DNA from: Paragonimus westermani
Lineage: Eukaryota; Platyhelminthes; Trematoda; Plagiorchiida; Troglotrematidae
Direction: 5' to 3'
DNA: 64,000 nucleotides
Assembly: GCA_008508345.1 (NCBI GenBank)
Contig: QNGE01002975.1
Coordinates: forward strand, 23,596-87,595
The notes below the pieces were generated by a model. It searched no databases and had not been told where the DNA came from. It was given only the letters and a program-made list of their open reading frames with translations. The first letter of the stretch is position 1. Each line of letters starts with the position of its first letter. The position numbers and the translations under genes are program-made. Positions 1 through 9,724 of this stretch are shown piece by piece.

Positions 1-1601
1 AGGTTTAGCATGAAAAGCAAATGTTAAAGGCTTGTGATCGGTTTGCACAACAAAATGTCGACCTTCCAAAAGATGCCGAAATTAACGGATCACCAAATAA
101 ATGGCCAGCAATTCACGTCCAAATGTGCTGCATTTAGTCTGTGCTGGTTGCAACTTTTGCGAGAAAAAGGCCAAGGGTTGCTGTTCACCATTCACAGACT
201 GTTCCATGAGCGCGCCGACGGCAGCGGTTGATGCATTTGTGGTGAGAATGAGACGAGCATTTGGATCGCAAGTGATGAAGCACAGTTTTGTGACATGACA
301 TAAGACTTACTTTGCTGTCGAGAAAGCTGCTTTGGCTTCAGGTGACAATTCAACTGACTTGCGTTTAGAGTCCACTAGGTCAGTTAGAGGTTTCACAGTG
401 TCCGCGCAATGGGGAATGAAACGTCGATAGTAGTTGAGTGTGCCGAGAAATTGTCGGGGTTGTATCATCGTAGTGGGAGTCGGAAGAAACGAAATAGACT
501 CAACTCTATCTGGCAGAGGTGTGATGCCGGTTTGGTCTATGCGATGTCCCAGGAAATCCAACGAGTTAACTCCGAAGGCACACTTGACTATGTTGATTTC
601 AATATCGTATCGTGCGGAACGTTTGAAAACAGCACGAATGTGAGAAAGATGTTCCTCGTTTGAGCGGCTAGCGATAAAAACATCATCGATGTAGACGTAC
701 GCAAAATGGAGTCCACGTAATACTCCGTTCATGAATCGTTGAAATGTTTGAGCCGGATAACGGAGACCGGAGGGAATCCTTGTGAATTCAAAAATTTCGA
801 AAGGTGTCGTAATAGCTGTCTTTGAAATATCTTCTTCCGCGACCGGGATGTGATATTAGACGCGTACAAGGTCTATTTAGAGAAGATAGTAGCTCCAGTG
901 AGTCCTAACGAAAAGTCGTGTATATGCGGTATAGGGTACCTGTCCGGGATTGTGCAGTTGTTGAGAGCACGGTAATGACCACAAGGTCACCAATCACCCG
1001 GAGAATTTTTAGGCACCATGTGAAGCGGTGTTGCCCAAGAGCTGCTCGAAGGTCGAATTATGCCCAACTGAGGCATATGTTCGAATTCAGCTTTGGCTAT
1101 TTTGAGTTTATCTGGATGTAAACGGCGTGGACGGGCGAAAACTGGAGGACCGCGTGTTGTAATGTGATGTTCCACACTGTGCTTAACCGTCTCGGTATGT
1201 GAGCATGGCCGAGTTAACGAAGGAAAATCCTTCAACAGTGCTGCAAAAGACGGTGTTGGTGGAAGAGTGGGTCGGATGCCGATTGACGCTATCGTCGATT
1301 GAACATCATTTACTGTGCGGGCGATAGTGTTGTCAGTTAGCTTACGCCTCTTGTCATCAACGGAAAGGTTAAAGTGTGCCAGGAAGTCTGCACCTATGAG
1401 TGGCGTTTGGACGTTGGCAAGCAGGAATATCCAACGGAAACATTGCCGGAGACCAAGATCGACAGTGAGTGAGCGTTCCTCGAAAGTTTTGAAGCGACTT
1501 TGATTCGTGGCCTGTAAGGTGTACTGGCCTGACTGAAGTCCACCACTTGGTTGCGGAGGAATGACGCCGAGCTCGGCTTCAGTATTGATAAGAAACCGCA
1601 A
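1..1601 (-). pseudogene. Ty3/gypsy pol: protease, RT, RNase H, broken
   Basis: Minus-strand reading from 1601: dead protease (FLINTEAEL), protease-RT linker (NVQTPLIGADFLAHF), RT entry (QLGIIRPSSSSWATPLHMVPK), a frameshifted RT centre at about 980-735 ([16 protein letters not shown], then FSKIDL, FEFTRIPFGL), then the open stretch 732-307 with the catalytic YVYIDD (about 682-696), DFLGHRI and LNYYRRFIPHC. RNase H follows at 306-1 in shifted frames (LxxDAS-like region, then SRKxxxxQ). It would copy element RNA into DNA inside the particle. At least two frameshifts separate the pieces, so it is not expressed as one protein. Confidence 0.9.
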
Positions 1602-2023
1602 GCAGGTCGACCGGTCCCTGATGAAAAATAAGCGACTAGTACCTGCTTGGCCAGCAACAGTCGTCGCCGTTACTGGCTGGCCTGCCGGTTTGACGGTGAC
1701 GCGTGGCGAGTTCNTTTGGACGTCGGCAAGCAGGAATATCTAACGGAAACATCTCCGAAGACTAAGATCAAGAGTGAGTGAGCGTTCCACGAAAGTTTTG
1801 ATGCGACTTTGATTCGCGGCCTGTAAGGTGTACTGGCCTGACTGAAGTCGATCACATCGTTAGGGATGAATGACGCTGAGTTCGGCTCCGGTATCGATAA
1901 GAAACCGCAAGCCAATCGACCGGTCCCTGATGAAAAATAGGTGACCAGTACCTGCTTGGCCAGCAATAGTCGTCGCCGTTACTGGCTGGCCTGCCGGTTT
2001 GACGGTGACGCGTGGCGAGTTTG
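1406..2023. repeat. 309-bp tandem duplication in gypsy protease, N at junction
   Basis: Segments 1406-1714 and 1715-2023 align end to end with exactly the same period (309 bp = 103 codons) and roughly 30 mismatches, i.e. about 90% identity. The junction is the single N at 1714. Both carry the protease start. The 1715-2023 copy keeps the catalytic D-T-G (IDTGAEL, codons at 1887-1895). The 1406-1714 copy reads INTEAEL (1578-1586), losing the aspartate and glycine. The 10% divergence argues against a fresh slippage event. Recombination between two family members, or an assembly join, is more likely. Confidence 0.85.
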
Positions 2024-2811
2024 GAATGTGCACGGCGGGGTGCACTTCTTTGCTTTGTCCCGGAGGTTTTGGTGGCACCAGAACCACCTTGGTCGAATGC
2101 GAGAGCTAGATCGTGTACGGCTTTGGAGTGGTTGCTTCTTCATTCGTTAATTTGCATAGCCATATTGTCTATACGGTGTCAAATTTTCTCTATCAAAAGT
2201 TTCAGGCTATCATCAGTTGTCGGGATATCATCAGTTGTCGGGACTGAAGGGGGTGACTTGGAAACTGCTATGGTCGTGGTGCACACTGGCTGTGAAGGGA
2301 GTCTGCTACCTTGTCCGCAAGGGCTGCTAATTTGTCGAGTCAACTCTCTTCATCCATGGGAGCCAAAATGTGTTGTACCGCGGATGGCAGGTTTTCGGCT
2401 CATAACTGTTTTAAAATGGCATCGTCAAGCCTTCGCGAGCCCAAAAGACCTCTCATATAACGCAACAGTTGAGATAGAGACCGATCACCCAACTCGACCG
2501 AATTGAACAAATCATGTAGGAGTTTTGTTTCTGACTCCCCAGTGCGTTTTATGATGGCGACTTTCAAAATAGTATAGGTGAAATCAGCTGGGATTGATTC
2601 CAACAGGTCTTCCACTTCAGCTGCGACATCAAAAGGAAGTGATTGTACCGCGTATGAAAATATTATTTTCTCTGATGTTATCCGCCTAGTAGTAAAACGG
2701 CTTCAATCTGATGGAACCACAATCGAGGGTTTCGGGCGCTGTACTCAGGCAGTTTGAAAGCAACGCTGTGCTCGGTTTTAATGTCAATGTCTGCAGTGTC
2801 GTCAAGCATTG
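2024..2811 (-). pseudogene. Ty3/gypsy gag, decayed
   Basis: Gag builds the capsid of the virus-like particle. The start is the minus-strand ATG at 2811 (MLDDTADIDI...), 67 bases inside the LTR candidate, followed by a typical gypsy N-terminal stretch (KLPEY...PRLWFHQIEA). A clear capsid core follows at about 2400-2615 (IKRTGESETK, LFNSVELGDR, SQLLRYMRGLLGSR, ILKQL). Near the C terminus, at 2030-2077, one frame gives C-H-x8-C-x3-C, a zinc-knuckle-like motif ending with TPPC. The frame is broken by stops between the start and the capsid core and again at 2080-2400. An 18-bp tandem duplication (2208-2243) lies in the linker. Confidence 0.8.
2208..2243. repeat. 18-bp perfect tandem duplication
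   Basis: The unit TATCATCAGTTGTCGGGA occurs twice in direct succession with no mismatch. It lies in the spacer of the decayed gag. Eighteen bases keep frame, but this part is already interrupted by stops. Confidence 0.9.
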
Positions 2812-2860
2812 CTAATGGAAACAAAAAATGGATAGGAACGCAGTTCGGAAGGAAAAATTA

Positions 2861-2872
2861 GCGGGCTCACCA
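2861..2872 (-). other. Candidate primer-binding site
   Basis: The minus-strand sequence TGGTGAGCCCGC starts with TGG, as expected for pairing to a tRNA 3' end (CCA), and sits 5 bases after the LTR candidate and before gag. The priming tRNA cannot be named from the sequence. Confidence 0.38.
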
Positions 2873-2877
2873 GCAAA

Positions 2878-2999
2878 TGTAGTGGATCTAAACAGTATAT
2901 GGAAACTCAGGTGTGAATAGAAAGTCGAAATCTGATGTAAAGGAAAACAAATAACTCACAATAGTTCGTGAAGGCACGTTGGTTCAGTGTTCCACTACA
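2878..2999 (-). repeat. Candidate short 5' LTR (122 bp)
   Basis: On the minus strand the segment begins TGTAGTGGAACA and ends GATCCACTACA, so it has TG...CA ends and an inverted terminal match (TGTAGTGG/CCACTACA). Five bases downstream lies a primer-binding-like sequence and about 65 bases further the gag start. At 122 bp it is short for a gypsy LTR and may be internally deleted. No second LTR is in the window, so the boundaries rest on the inverted ends alone. Confidence 0.42.
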
Positions 3000-3334
3000 C
3001 CAAATGAGGATTCTCACTGATGCTACTTGTTGTGTGTCCCCCAGATAGTCTCGATGTCACGACCGAGATAAGTCCAACGACAGATGAATAAATTTTCCGA
3101 ACTAAACGGTTGATCCCGCCGAATTCTAATTCTTCCAAAGATTTGTACGCCACCGACCCTGAACGCGAACGGCAAGCAGAACTCGCGAAGTGTGATTTGA
3201 AAATTATTGATTACTCTGTGTATCGATCAACCTCGTTCAAACATCAAATGTACATGCGAGGTTGAAGAAGATGAAAAGGCATGAATAACAATAAAAAATA
3301 TGAAGCAGAAAATAGTGTACAAAACGCTACAATA

Positions 3335-3415
3335 GTTTAGCCACAGTTGTCTTAAAATATCATTCCACCGCTCACGATCACCGGGGCGTTTACGCATGCA
3401 TCTTAAGTGTTGTGA
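3335..3415 (-). pseudogene. Second gypsy gag relic
   Basis: A short minus-strand stretch reads LLSQHLRCMRKRPGDRERWN then DILRQLWLN. It matches the same capsid segment as the gag at 2400-2615 (LSQLLRYMRGLLGSRRLDDAILKQL). It lies upstream of the LTR candidate of the first element, so it belongs to another, more decayed copy. Flanking sequence on both sides is unrecognised. Confidence 0.6.
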
Positions 3416-3451
3416 AAGCAATCGGTATTCACAGTCGACGGAGGTAGACAT

Positions 3452-5640
3452 ATCCTGTATGTGTTTTGTGTCCGACTGTCCGGTAATTGAAATAACTGAA
3501 ACTCACGGGACGTTTTGTGGGTTTTCTGAGTGAATGTGTTCGAATGGGTTTTTGACTCCCGCAGCCATGTTGTTATGCGGTAATTAGACCGTACGCAAAA
3601 ATTAACAGACCGCGAATTGATACACTTTGTCATAAACGTTAGATTGATTTTGAAGTGCGCGACCCGGTTTTTGAAGGGGAATAGGATAGCAACCACAACA
3701 AAATTATATACTTGATTTAACCGCTAAAAATTGATGTGTCCTACACAGTGTGATGATATTACGACAAAACAAATATGGGCGAGGAAATAACATTTGAACT
3801 TGTTGAAAAACAAACTCTGGTTTGTCGACCAAGCATCGAAAATGGAAAGCAAAGTAACTTAATAGAGAATAAAGGATGCTCAATAGGCCATTCGAATAAA
3901 TAAGCAAGTGAGGTCAATGAGATATCAACCAATGTGGCCTACTGAGGTTATATCCACTGAAATGATCAGATAAAGTCTCTGGGGTGATCAACGTTCGTGA
4001 AGACAATCAACGGTGAAATTAGTTACGGGTCATTTGAGGTGGGATTTACTTTGTCGCGATACAAACATGTGCGTTTTGTCAGAAGTAGTCAACACAGTTC
4101 ACTGAAACACAGCTGGATTTGAAGAGCGGACAAAACAAGTTGTACTTTCGAAGCGCATGCGGCAATTTCTTAGCCAAAACGGTGCTATGGCTACAAATTC
4201 TGCGAACAACGTAACTACAAAACATCGTATAGAAAATTTTTTAATAAAAGAAACACTGTATATTATAAGACAACACGTGACAATCGAAGTCAAACCACGA
4301 TTGTGAGAAATGTTCACCCCGTGCCACTCTTTTGCCTACACATTCGCTTCGCAGCACGTTCTCCGTGGCAGTTTTGTGACAGTCCACAGCTTCGAATGTG
4401 CGTGCGTGTGCGAACTCTCCTAATGTTATTCCGGTGGGCAGTAACGCCTTCAGTTCATTTATTAAACTACACAGATTAACATTCAAGTCAAATTATTTGT
4501 TCAGCCAAAGGGGGAATTTGCCCTCATCCCCGGCTCCAGCATTTGACATCAGATAGGCCATTGAAGATAATCATCTACTTTCAACCGGATTGTGACTTCC
4601 TCGGGACACTGGGGTGCACTAATGCGCAGTGAGCTCATGATATCCCCTTTCACTTCGATGTGAACATACTCAATGGGATTAACATGGTTAATTGGAGGCA
4701 CTCATGGTGTTCACAATAAATCCCTTGTAGTCTACGTTATCTCCAAAAGACTTTCGTAAGGTGGATAAGAAATAATTAACATGCGACTTTGAAGAGTTTG
4801 CTGAAAAGACGCGATCGTGAGGTTTATTCTAGGTTCCACCCGATCGATCAAATCTTTCTGTGTTGTTAGATAACCCGTTGTTGTTTATACCATCCTAACA
4901 CACTGATTTCCATGAGTTCCCTCATTTAACATGGGGCACCGTCAGTTTAAAGCACGAGTTTACAATGACCTTTAGACTGTAGCGACTATCATAAATAATA
5001 TTTTGATAGTCGTATTCATCTGTACTTTTTCGAAGATTTTGATTTCTCACCTACTTTTGTTTTAGTCAAGCTATCCAATTTTTAACACCCGTCCTGGGGC
5101 TACAATCACAACTCGTTTGGTGTCTCGCTAGCGTGACGTGCTTCTCTGTACGCTCTATTATCCAGGGTCGATAATAATACACGGGGTCAACGCGCTAAGT
5201 CTTGGTTTTTCATTATCGATCGGTTGTCGATAGTGAGAACTGATTGGGTTTTATTTTGTTCGATCGGTTCCAACGAGCCGGTGTTTAGTTAAAGGAAATT
5301 GTGTAGTCTCTGTCGAAATAAAATTTAACTTTGGCTGCCACATTTGTTGACTTTACTACCCCCATTCAGCTAAGAACACGTCATTAAGTGGCAAAACTAC
5401 TGATGTCCGGTTTAAGCTGTACATATGTGTGCCAGTTAATGATAAAATAACAGCCATACCTAACGTCTGCTTGACTTTAATTTACCAAAGATCACAGCAA
5501 CAGCTGAGAGACAGTGATAGATGAACGGGAATGAAATTACAATGAATAGGATCACGGACACCAGTTAAACACTAGAATTATATGTCAATTTTTTGAAGTG
5601 GAAACTATTCACCAAGTGATAGTACATGAAAATCCTACTG
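3452..5640. other. Unassigned AT-rich stretch, possible solo-LTR-like part
   Basis: No reading frame here resembles a known protein. At about 5080-5380 the sequence is locally richer in CG dinucleotides, repeats GTCGATA/TATCGATC motifs and contains AATAAA at 5319, features seen in LTRs. No matching second copy or TG...CA boundary with a target duplication was found, so the LTR idea is weak. Confidence 0.3.
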
Positions 5641-5779
5641 ATCAATGATGCAAAACATTACCGGTTGTTTCACAAACACTTTGTCGAGGTTCTCGCAGTT
5701 GAAAGGTAAAATACAGCAAACTATGAAACATATATGCATATACATATGTAAATATATATACACCAGACTGAATATACTT

Positions 5780-6830
5780 AGAGCATCACAGTCATGCTGG
5801 CAGAGCAAGACCCGACCGCTGGTTCCGTTTGTTGAAAAGGTTCACACGAGGGACGGTAGTGACATTTTGCTCAATTTACCACTGGCAAAAGATGCGGCAG
5901 TCACCACTTCAGATGCGTGACTTCAGTCAACTAAGCTGATCGTCACGGAGGTTGCTGGCCCCGGTAATCTCCATCCGGCAATTACTTCTGCCGTTCACCG
6001 CTTCTGCGGAGCATACCTTCTCGTATATTTTCTAAAAAAAGACTAGCAGGCGAGTCAGAGGATCTAGAAACGTTTTGCACCCTACGGAACAGGTACGAGC
6101 CGGAATTCAGTCAAAACACCCGGCAGATACAGACAAAAATCCTACCAGTAGTCTGATGCGGGAACCTCCTATAACCTCCCAATAATTTTCGAGGTGTCCA
6201 AGGAGTACCGTTCAGCGGTTTAAAGTGTCTCCGTCAAACTGGCCTCCGATTCCCCAACAGAGGAAGTTCGGCTACCCACTCTTGACAGCCGACTTCGTTG
6301 TGGTCAATGTTCGGGACCTCTTATTTATGACCAATCGTTGTGGTACAATGATACCAGACATGTTCCATCCCCGGATCCTCAAAGAAGTGGTCCTTGGTGT
6401 GGAGGTGCTCCTCCGCAATCTGTTTAAACAGAGAGTTTAGATCAGCACTCTTTCAGAGACATCGGACGAGGCCACTATCACACCCACACTTAAGGCAGGT
6501 GATCGACACTGCTTTTGAACGAAAAGCTTATTGCATCCAAGGAGAAGTTCTTCGCTGGGCCCTGTCCTTTTTAGTTAGCAGAACTTCCAGAGCAAAAACG
6601 GGTCGGATCTTATTTCTTTTTCTCCGATCTCCACTGAGGGTCCTCAAGGATCCTTACTTGGTACATTTTTGTTTCTTACATACATCAGTGATCTTTCCAA
6701 CATTATTTCCAGCAACACTGTCCCGTTTGTTGCTGAATCAAAGGCCTTGAGTACTCGTGACCCCAGCGTATTACAGTTTGACTTTGACCCCATTAAGTGC
6801 CGGTCATATTGTAGCGAGAAGGCGTCCAAT
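5780..6830 (+). pseudogene. CR1-like LINE reverse transcriptase, decayed
   Basis: Successive plus-strand fragments in different frames follow the order of a CR1/jockey-type RT: a possible endonuclease-RT linker (VEKVHTRDGSDILL, about 5836), then MFHPRILKEV at about 6360 (family GPDGIHPRILKE), EATITPTLKAGDR at 6468-6506 (family ATITPIFKKGD), LRWALSFLVSRTSRAK at about 6553-6600, and LTYISDLSNIISSN followed by FVAESKALS at about 6675-6750, where FADDTKL is expected. The catalytic aspartates are lost and there are at least three frameshifts, so this is a fossil. The 5' end is indistinct and the 3' part stops where the CpG-rich segment begins. Confidence 0.72.
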
Positions 6831-6859
6831 AAAGCACAATCATTATTGTCCAAATCGCC

Positions 6860-7400
6860 AGTCACATGCAACGCGCGCTCTCTCGTTTATAAGTCGCAAT
6901 TCCAACCCGCAGCACCCCCCGGTTTCCGTTCACACGTCGTGTGCACTTCTAACCGGTTTACGTGCGTGACCGGTGCCTTCTATCGGAGGGTTTTTCGCTT
7001 GCCATTCCTCGTCTGTTTGTCCGATTCCGTTGCGCGTTGGCTCGTCCGGCTGCTCGTGCTGTCCGCCATCCACCCAGTGCTGGCCTTGACCGTATTCCAA
7101 CATCGTGTCGAGATGTTCCTCTGAATGTTGGAAAAACCACGCCTCCGATCTGGCCGTCTGTCGTATTTCGCCTGCCCTGCCTCGCCCGTTGGTCCGATCT
7201 AGTCGAGCGATGACTCATCCGGTCGCGCACGTTGTCCTTGATCCGATCGCGGCAGGTTTTCGAACGTACCTCCCCCCCCGTTGAGGTATTCGGCCGAGCG
7301 TTCGAAAACTCGCACCCCCGACCTGGCAATCCACCACAATATGCCTCAAGTCTTCCCTTAAACGACAGCAAGTGTGCGCATGTGTCGCTCACTGAAGACT
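6860..7400. other. CpG-rich segment of unknown origin
   Basis: This half-kilobase is clearly richer in G+C and in CpG than its surroundings. It includes an 8-C run near 7272. A 168-codon minus-strand frame (7464-6958) is open, but its arginine-rich, low-complexity product looks like a by-product of base composition, not a protein. Candidates are the 5' UTR or promoter of a retroelement, or a CpG island of a host gene. Nothing identifies either. Confidence 0.4.
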
Positions 7401-8105
7401 CTAGCAACCTAATGATATATAGTGCGCAGAGTAGAGCAGATATGTCAAAATTTGACCTTGCCAATGGCTTAAGGGTTTGGCCACTGTCTAGTGTATCCTT
7501 CTCTTATTGCCACCAGATTGCCGCTAAAAATGAATGTGGAACTATTAAAATGACAAAAAGTCCTTTCCCCGCATAAACGAATATGTTTTCCAAACGTCTT
7601 GCGAAGTCCATGTCAGAATACTGCTTGAGCTCGCTGACATCTGTATACACCTGCTTGAAGGAAGACATACTGATCATTGAATATGTCCAGAAAGTGGTAA
7701 CCTAAATGACTACTGGATTGCGGCATTTCTGATGCGCATCTCGTTTTGCAATTCATGACATTAACTCACTTGACTCTGGATGACTCCGCGATGAATCATC
7801 CCCTATACACTTTTTCTTTAGAACGGGACTTGTGCAGCAATCTTTTACCAAAGTAGCTGAAACCACTAGAAGAAGTTACACCAAGGATCATTAAAAACTC
7901 GGACCTTGTTAAACAGCAGTTCATTTTTTTACGGGACCATTGACCCCTGGAACGACCTACGGTTGAAGGTTGTTAGCTGTCCTTCTTGAGACCGTTTCGA
8001 AGTGCTATTAGACTCCAACTTGCTTAAGACACTGTTAGATTAATATATCACTCTGTTCTTGCTGATTTTCTTAACCGCCAAGATCGGTGCTGCATCCTGT
8101 TTCCA
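7400..8105. other. No recognised content
   Basis: AT-rich sequence between two decayed LINE fragments. It may hold further LINE remnants too decayed to read. No motif, repeat or credible frame was seen. Confidence 0.4.
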
Positions 8106-8960
8106 ATGACTGCCTTCCAGATCGACAGAAACCCACTCTACACCAAAAAAGACAAGCTGACTAGATCCGGTGGGTTTCTGCCTGTAGCCTTGGACCCCTT
8201 GTGCAAAACGCTGGAACTAGCTGTAAACCACTTTCTGGTATCCTTACTGACTGGTTTAATTATTGGTTCACTAGATGGAGCCAAACTACCTGCTAACTGG
8301 GAAGCTTAGCCGCATGGATAAGTAATCGCCCGTATTAGTGACTACGTGACAGTTCCACCGGGTCACTCAATATATTATTTCTACTATGTAGAGTAGGTTT
8401 GCGTTCACTATCAAATTACTACGGTCTGCCGCATACACTTTAGGGTGCTTTGGAACTAAGTAAACTAGGGACTTCTAATCTCCCGGGTGAAGGTGTTTAA
8501 CATATCTTCCAGAGAATTAACATGGGCGGAGGCTCCAAGGGAGAACCCAGGTTGCACACCTTAAACGCAACCAGAGGAGTTCCAAAGATGTCACTTTGTG
8601 TCTGCTGTTGCTCCTGTATACATAAACGATTCGTCGAAAAAGACGAACAATGTGTGTTACACTTTTACAGACCATGTGAAATGTGTTGAATATCAGTCGA
8701 CCACTGATCTAGAAAACCCAATGGATGAAACAAAAATACATACAACTCATAGGAGAAGAATCTGGGGATTCGCTTATGACGATTGCAGGGTGAGTGCATC
8801 GTGCAATTATGCAGATAAGAACGAGACAAGAGATCTGGAAATTCAGGTTGCCGGGGACTTTCAGTTGTCCACTCAATGTCTGTATACAGTCCGCAAGGCA
8901 AACTTAACACTAACTGTTATGAAACGCGTAGACTAATGACGACAACTAAACTGACAGCAA
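8106..8960 (+). pseudogene. Second CR1-like LINE RT fragment, decayed
   Basis: Plus-strand pieces: a stretch ending SLDGAKLPANWEA (about 8260-8306; family pattern SLxxGxLPxDWKxA); a palm region VYINDSSKKTNNVCYTFTD (about 8610-8670; family LYINDLP...FADD, with the two catalytic aspartates gone); and a clear thumb segment RDLEIQVAGDFQLSTQCLYT then VRKANLTLTVMKR (8830-8932), which matches the CR1/jockey pattern KDLGVxVSxDLKFSxHCxxxxxKA...LGxIKR. The thumb frame is open for over 100 codons, so decay is uneven. It is probably a different insertion from the 6-kb fragment, same strand. Confidence 0.68.
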
Positions 8961-9229
8961 GATCTAATCGGAGATCCTATGATAACAAGATATTCGGCAA
9001 AATGTGCATAAAACAGCCACATGTCTCAACTGCGGCAGCCGAAATCAACAGAAAAAAGTATCGTAAGCGTAAAGATTTACAGCTTAATGTTGAACAGTTA
9101 GTGCTTAGTGAGTGCACCAGCTTACATCAAACTTTCTTGATAGAGCAAACAGAACAATGGAAGTGCGTCTCGTGTAAAACACCAGGAAGGCGAATAGATT
9201 GCACAGTAAACTTCAGACTAGTACACTAA

Positions 9230-9724
9230 CAAGTAGGGTCGAGTACGTTTCAGTAAGTTGCAAACTTAAAAGGGATCTGTTAACGAAGATGCCAAACTAA
9301 AGGAGAAGGGTAGTAGAAGCAGTTGAATGAAAATAGTTTCAACGGAGCTGGCAACCGCACTTTACGTTCTACCAAAATATCTTTTTCGAAAACGAGGCCT
9401 TACGGATTACATTCACATCGTCAAGTTTCCCTAATGTTAGACTGTTTGTAAATATTCACAATAGAGCACCTCCTCTTCCACTTTAAAACAGGTGGTTATT
9501 ATGCATGAGTCCGTTTAGAAAAAGAAGACCGTATTCCGTGCCTCTCACATTATTTTCTAGGTCGATCAGTGTCGAGCGTATTATGGATGAACGCTACTGA
9601 TCATCACACGCGCGCTAAACCGTTGGCACAGTCGAGCTGCTCAACAGACTTTCTCAGAACCAGCATTCAGCGGCCTGCCTCACGACAGTGATAGATCGGT
9701 TGATATCGTCGGCTCTACTGAGTT
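9230..9724. other. No recognised gene; 3' flank of BEL/Pao relic
   Basis: The part above about 9540 lies immediately 3' (minus strand) of the BEL/Pao integrase tail and may be its 3' end, but no LTR or polypurine tract was recognised. Confidence 0.35.

Larger units (their letters stand above)
1..2999 (-). mobile_element. Ty3/gypsy LTR retrotransposon, 5' part, decayed
   Basis: Read on the minus strand the order is LTR candidate, primer-binding site, gag, protease, reverse transcriptase, RNase H; the element runs off the window start, so integrase and the 3' LTR are not seen. The order protease-RT-RNase H with a YVYIDD catalytic box and an FLxDTGAEL protease motif is that of Ty3/gypsy. A C-H-x8-C-x3-C motif at the end of gag instead of the usual CCHC knuckle matches what is known for CsRn1-type elements of flukes. 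Several frameshifts, a dead protease copy and a 309-bp tandem repeat mean it cannot encode a working polyprotein. The family is well supported; assignment to the CsRn1 lineage is an inference. Confidence 0.88.

Noticed and set aside
5728..5762. AT-rich microsatellite-like run (ATATGCATATACATATG)
   Set aside because: Short and imperfect, without phase over more than a few units; not worth calling as an array.
6958..7464. 168-codon minus-strand frame as a gene
   Set aside because: Arginine-rich, low-complexity translation that follows from the CpG-rich base composition; no start context, motif or partner.
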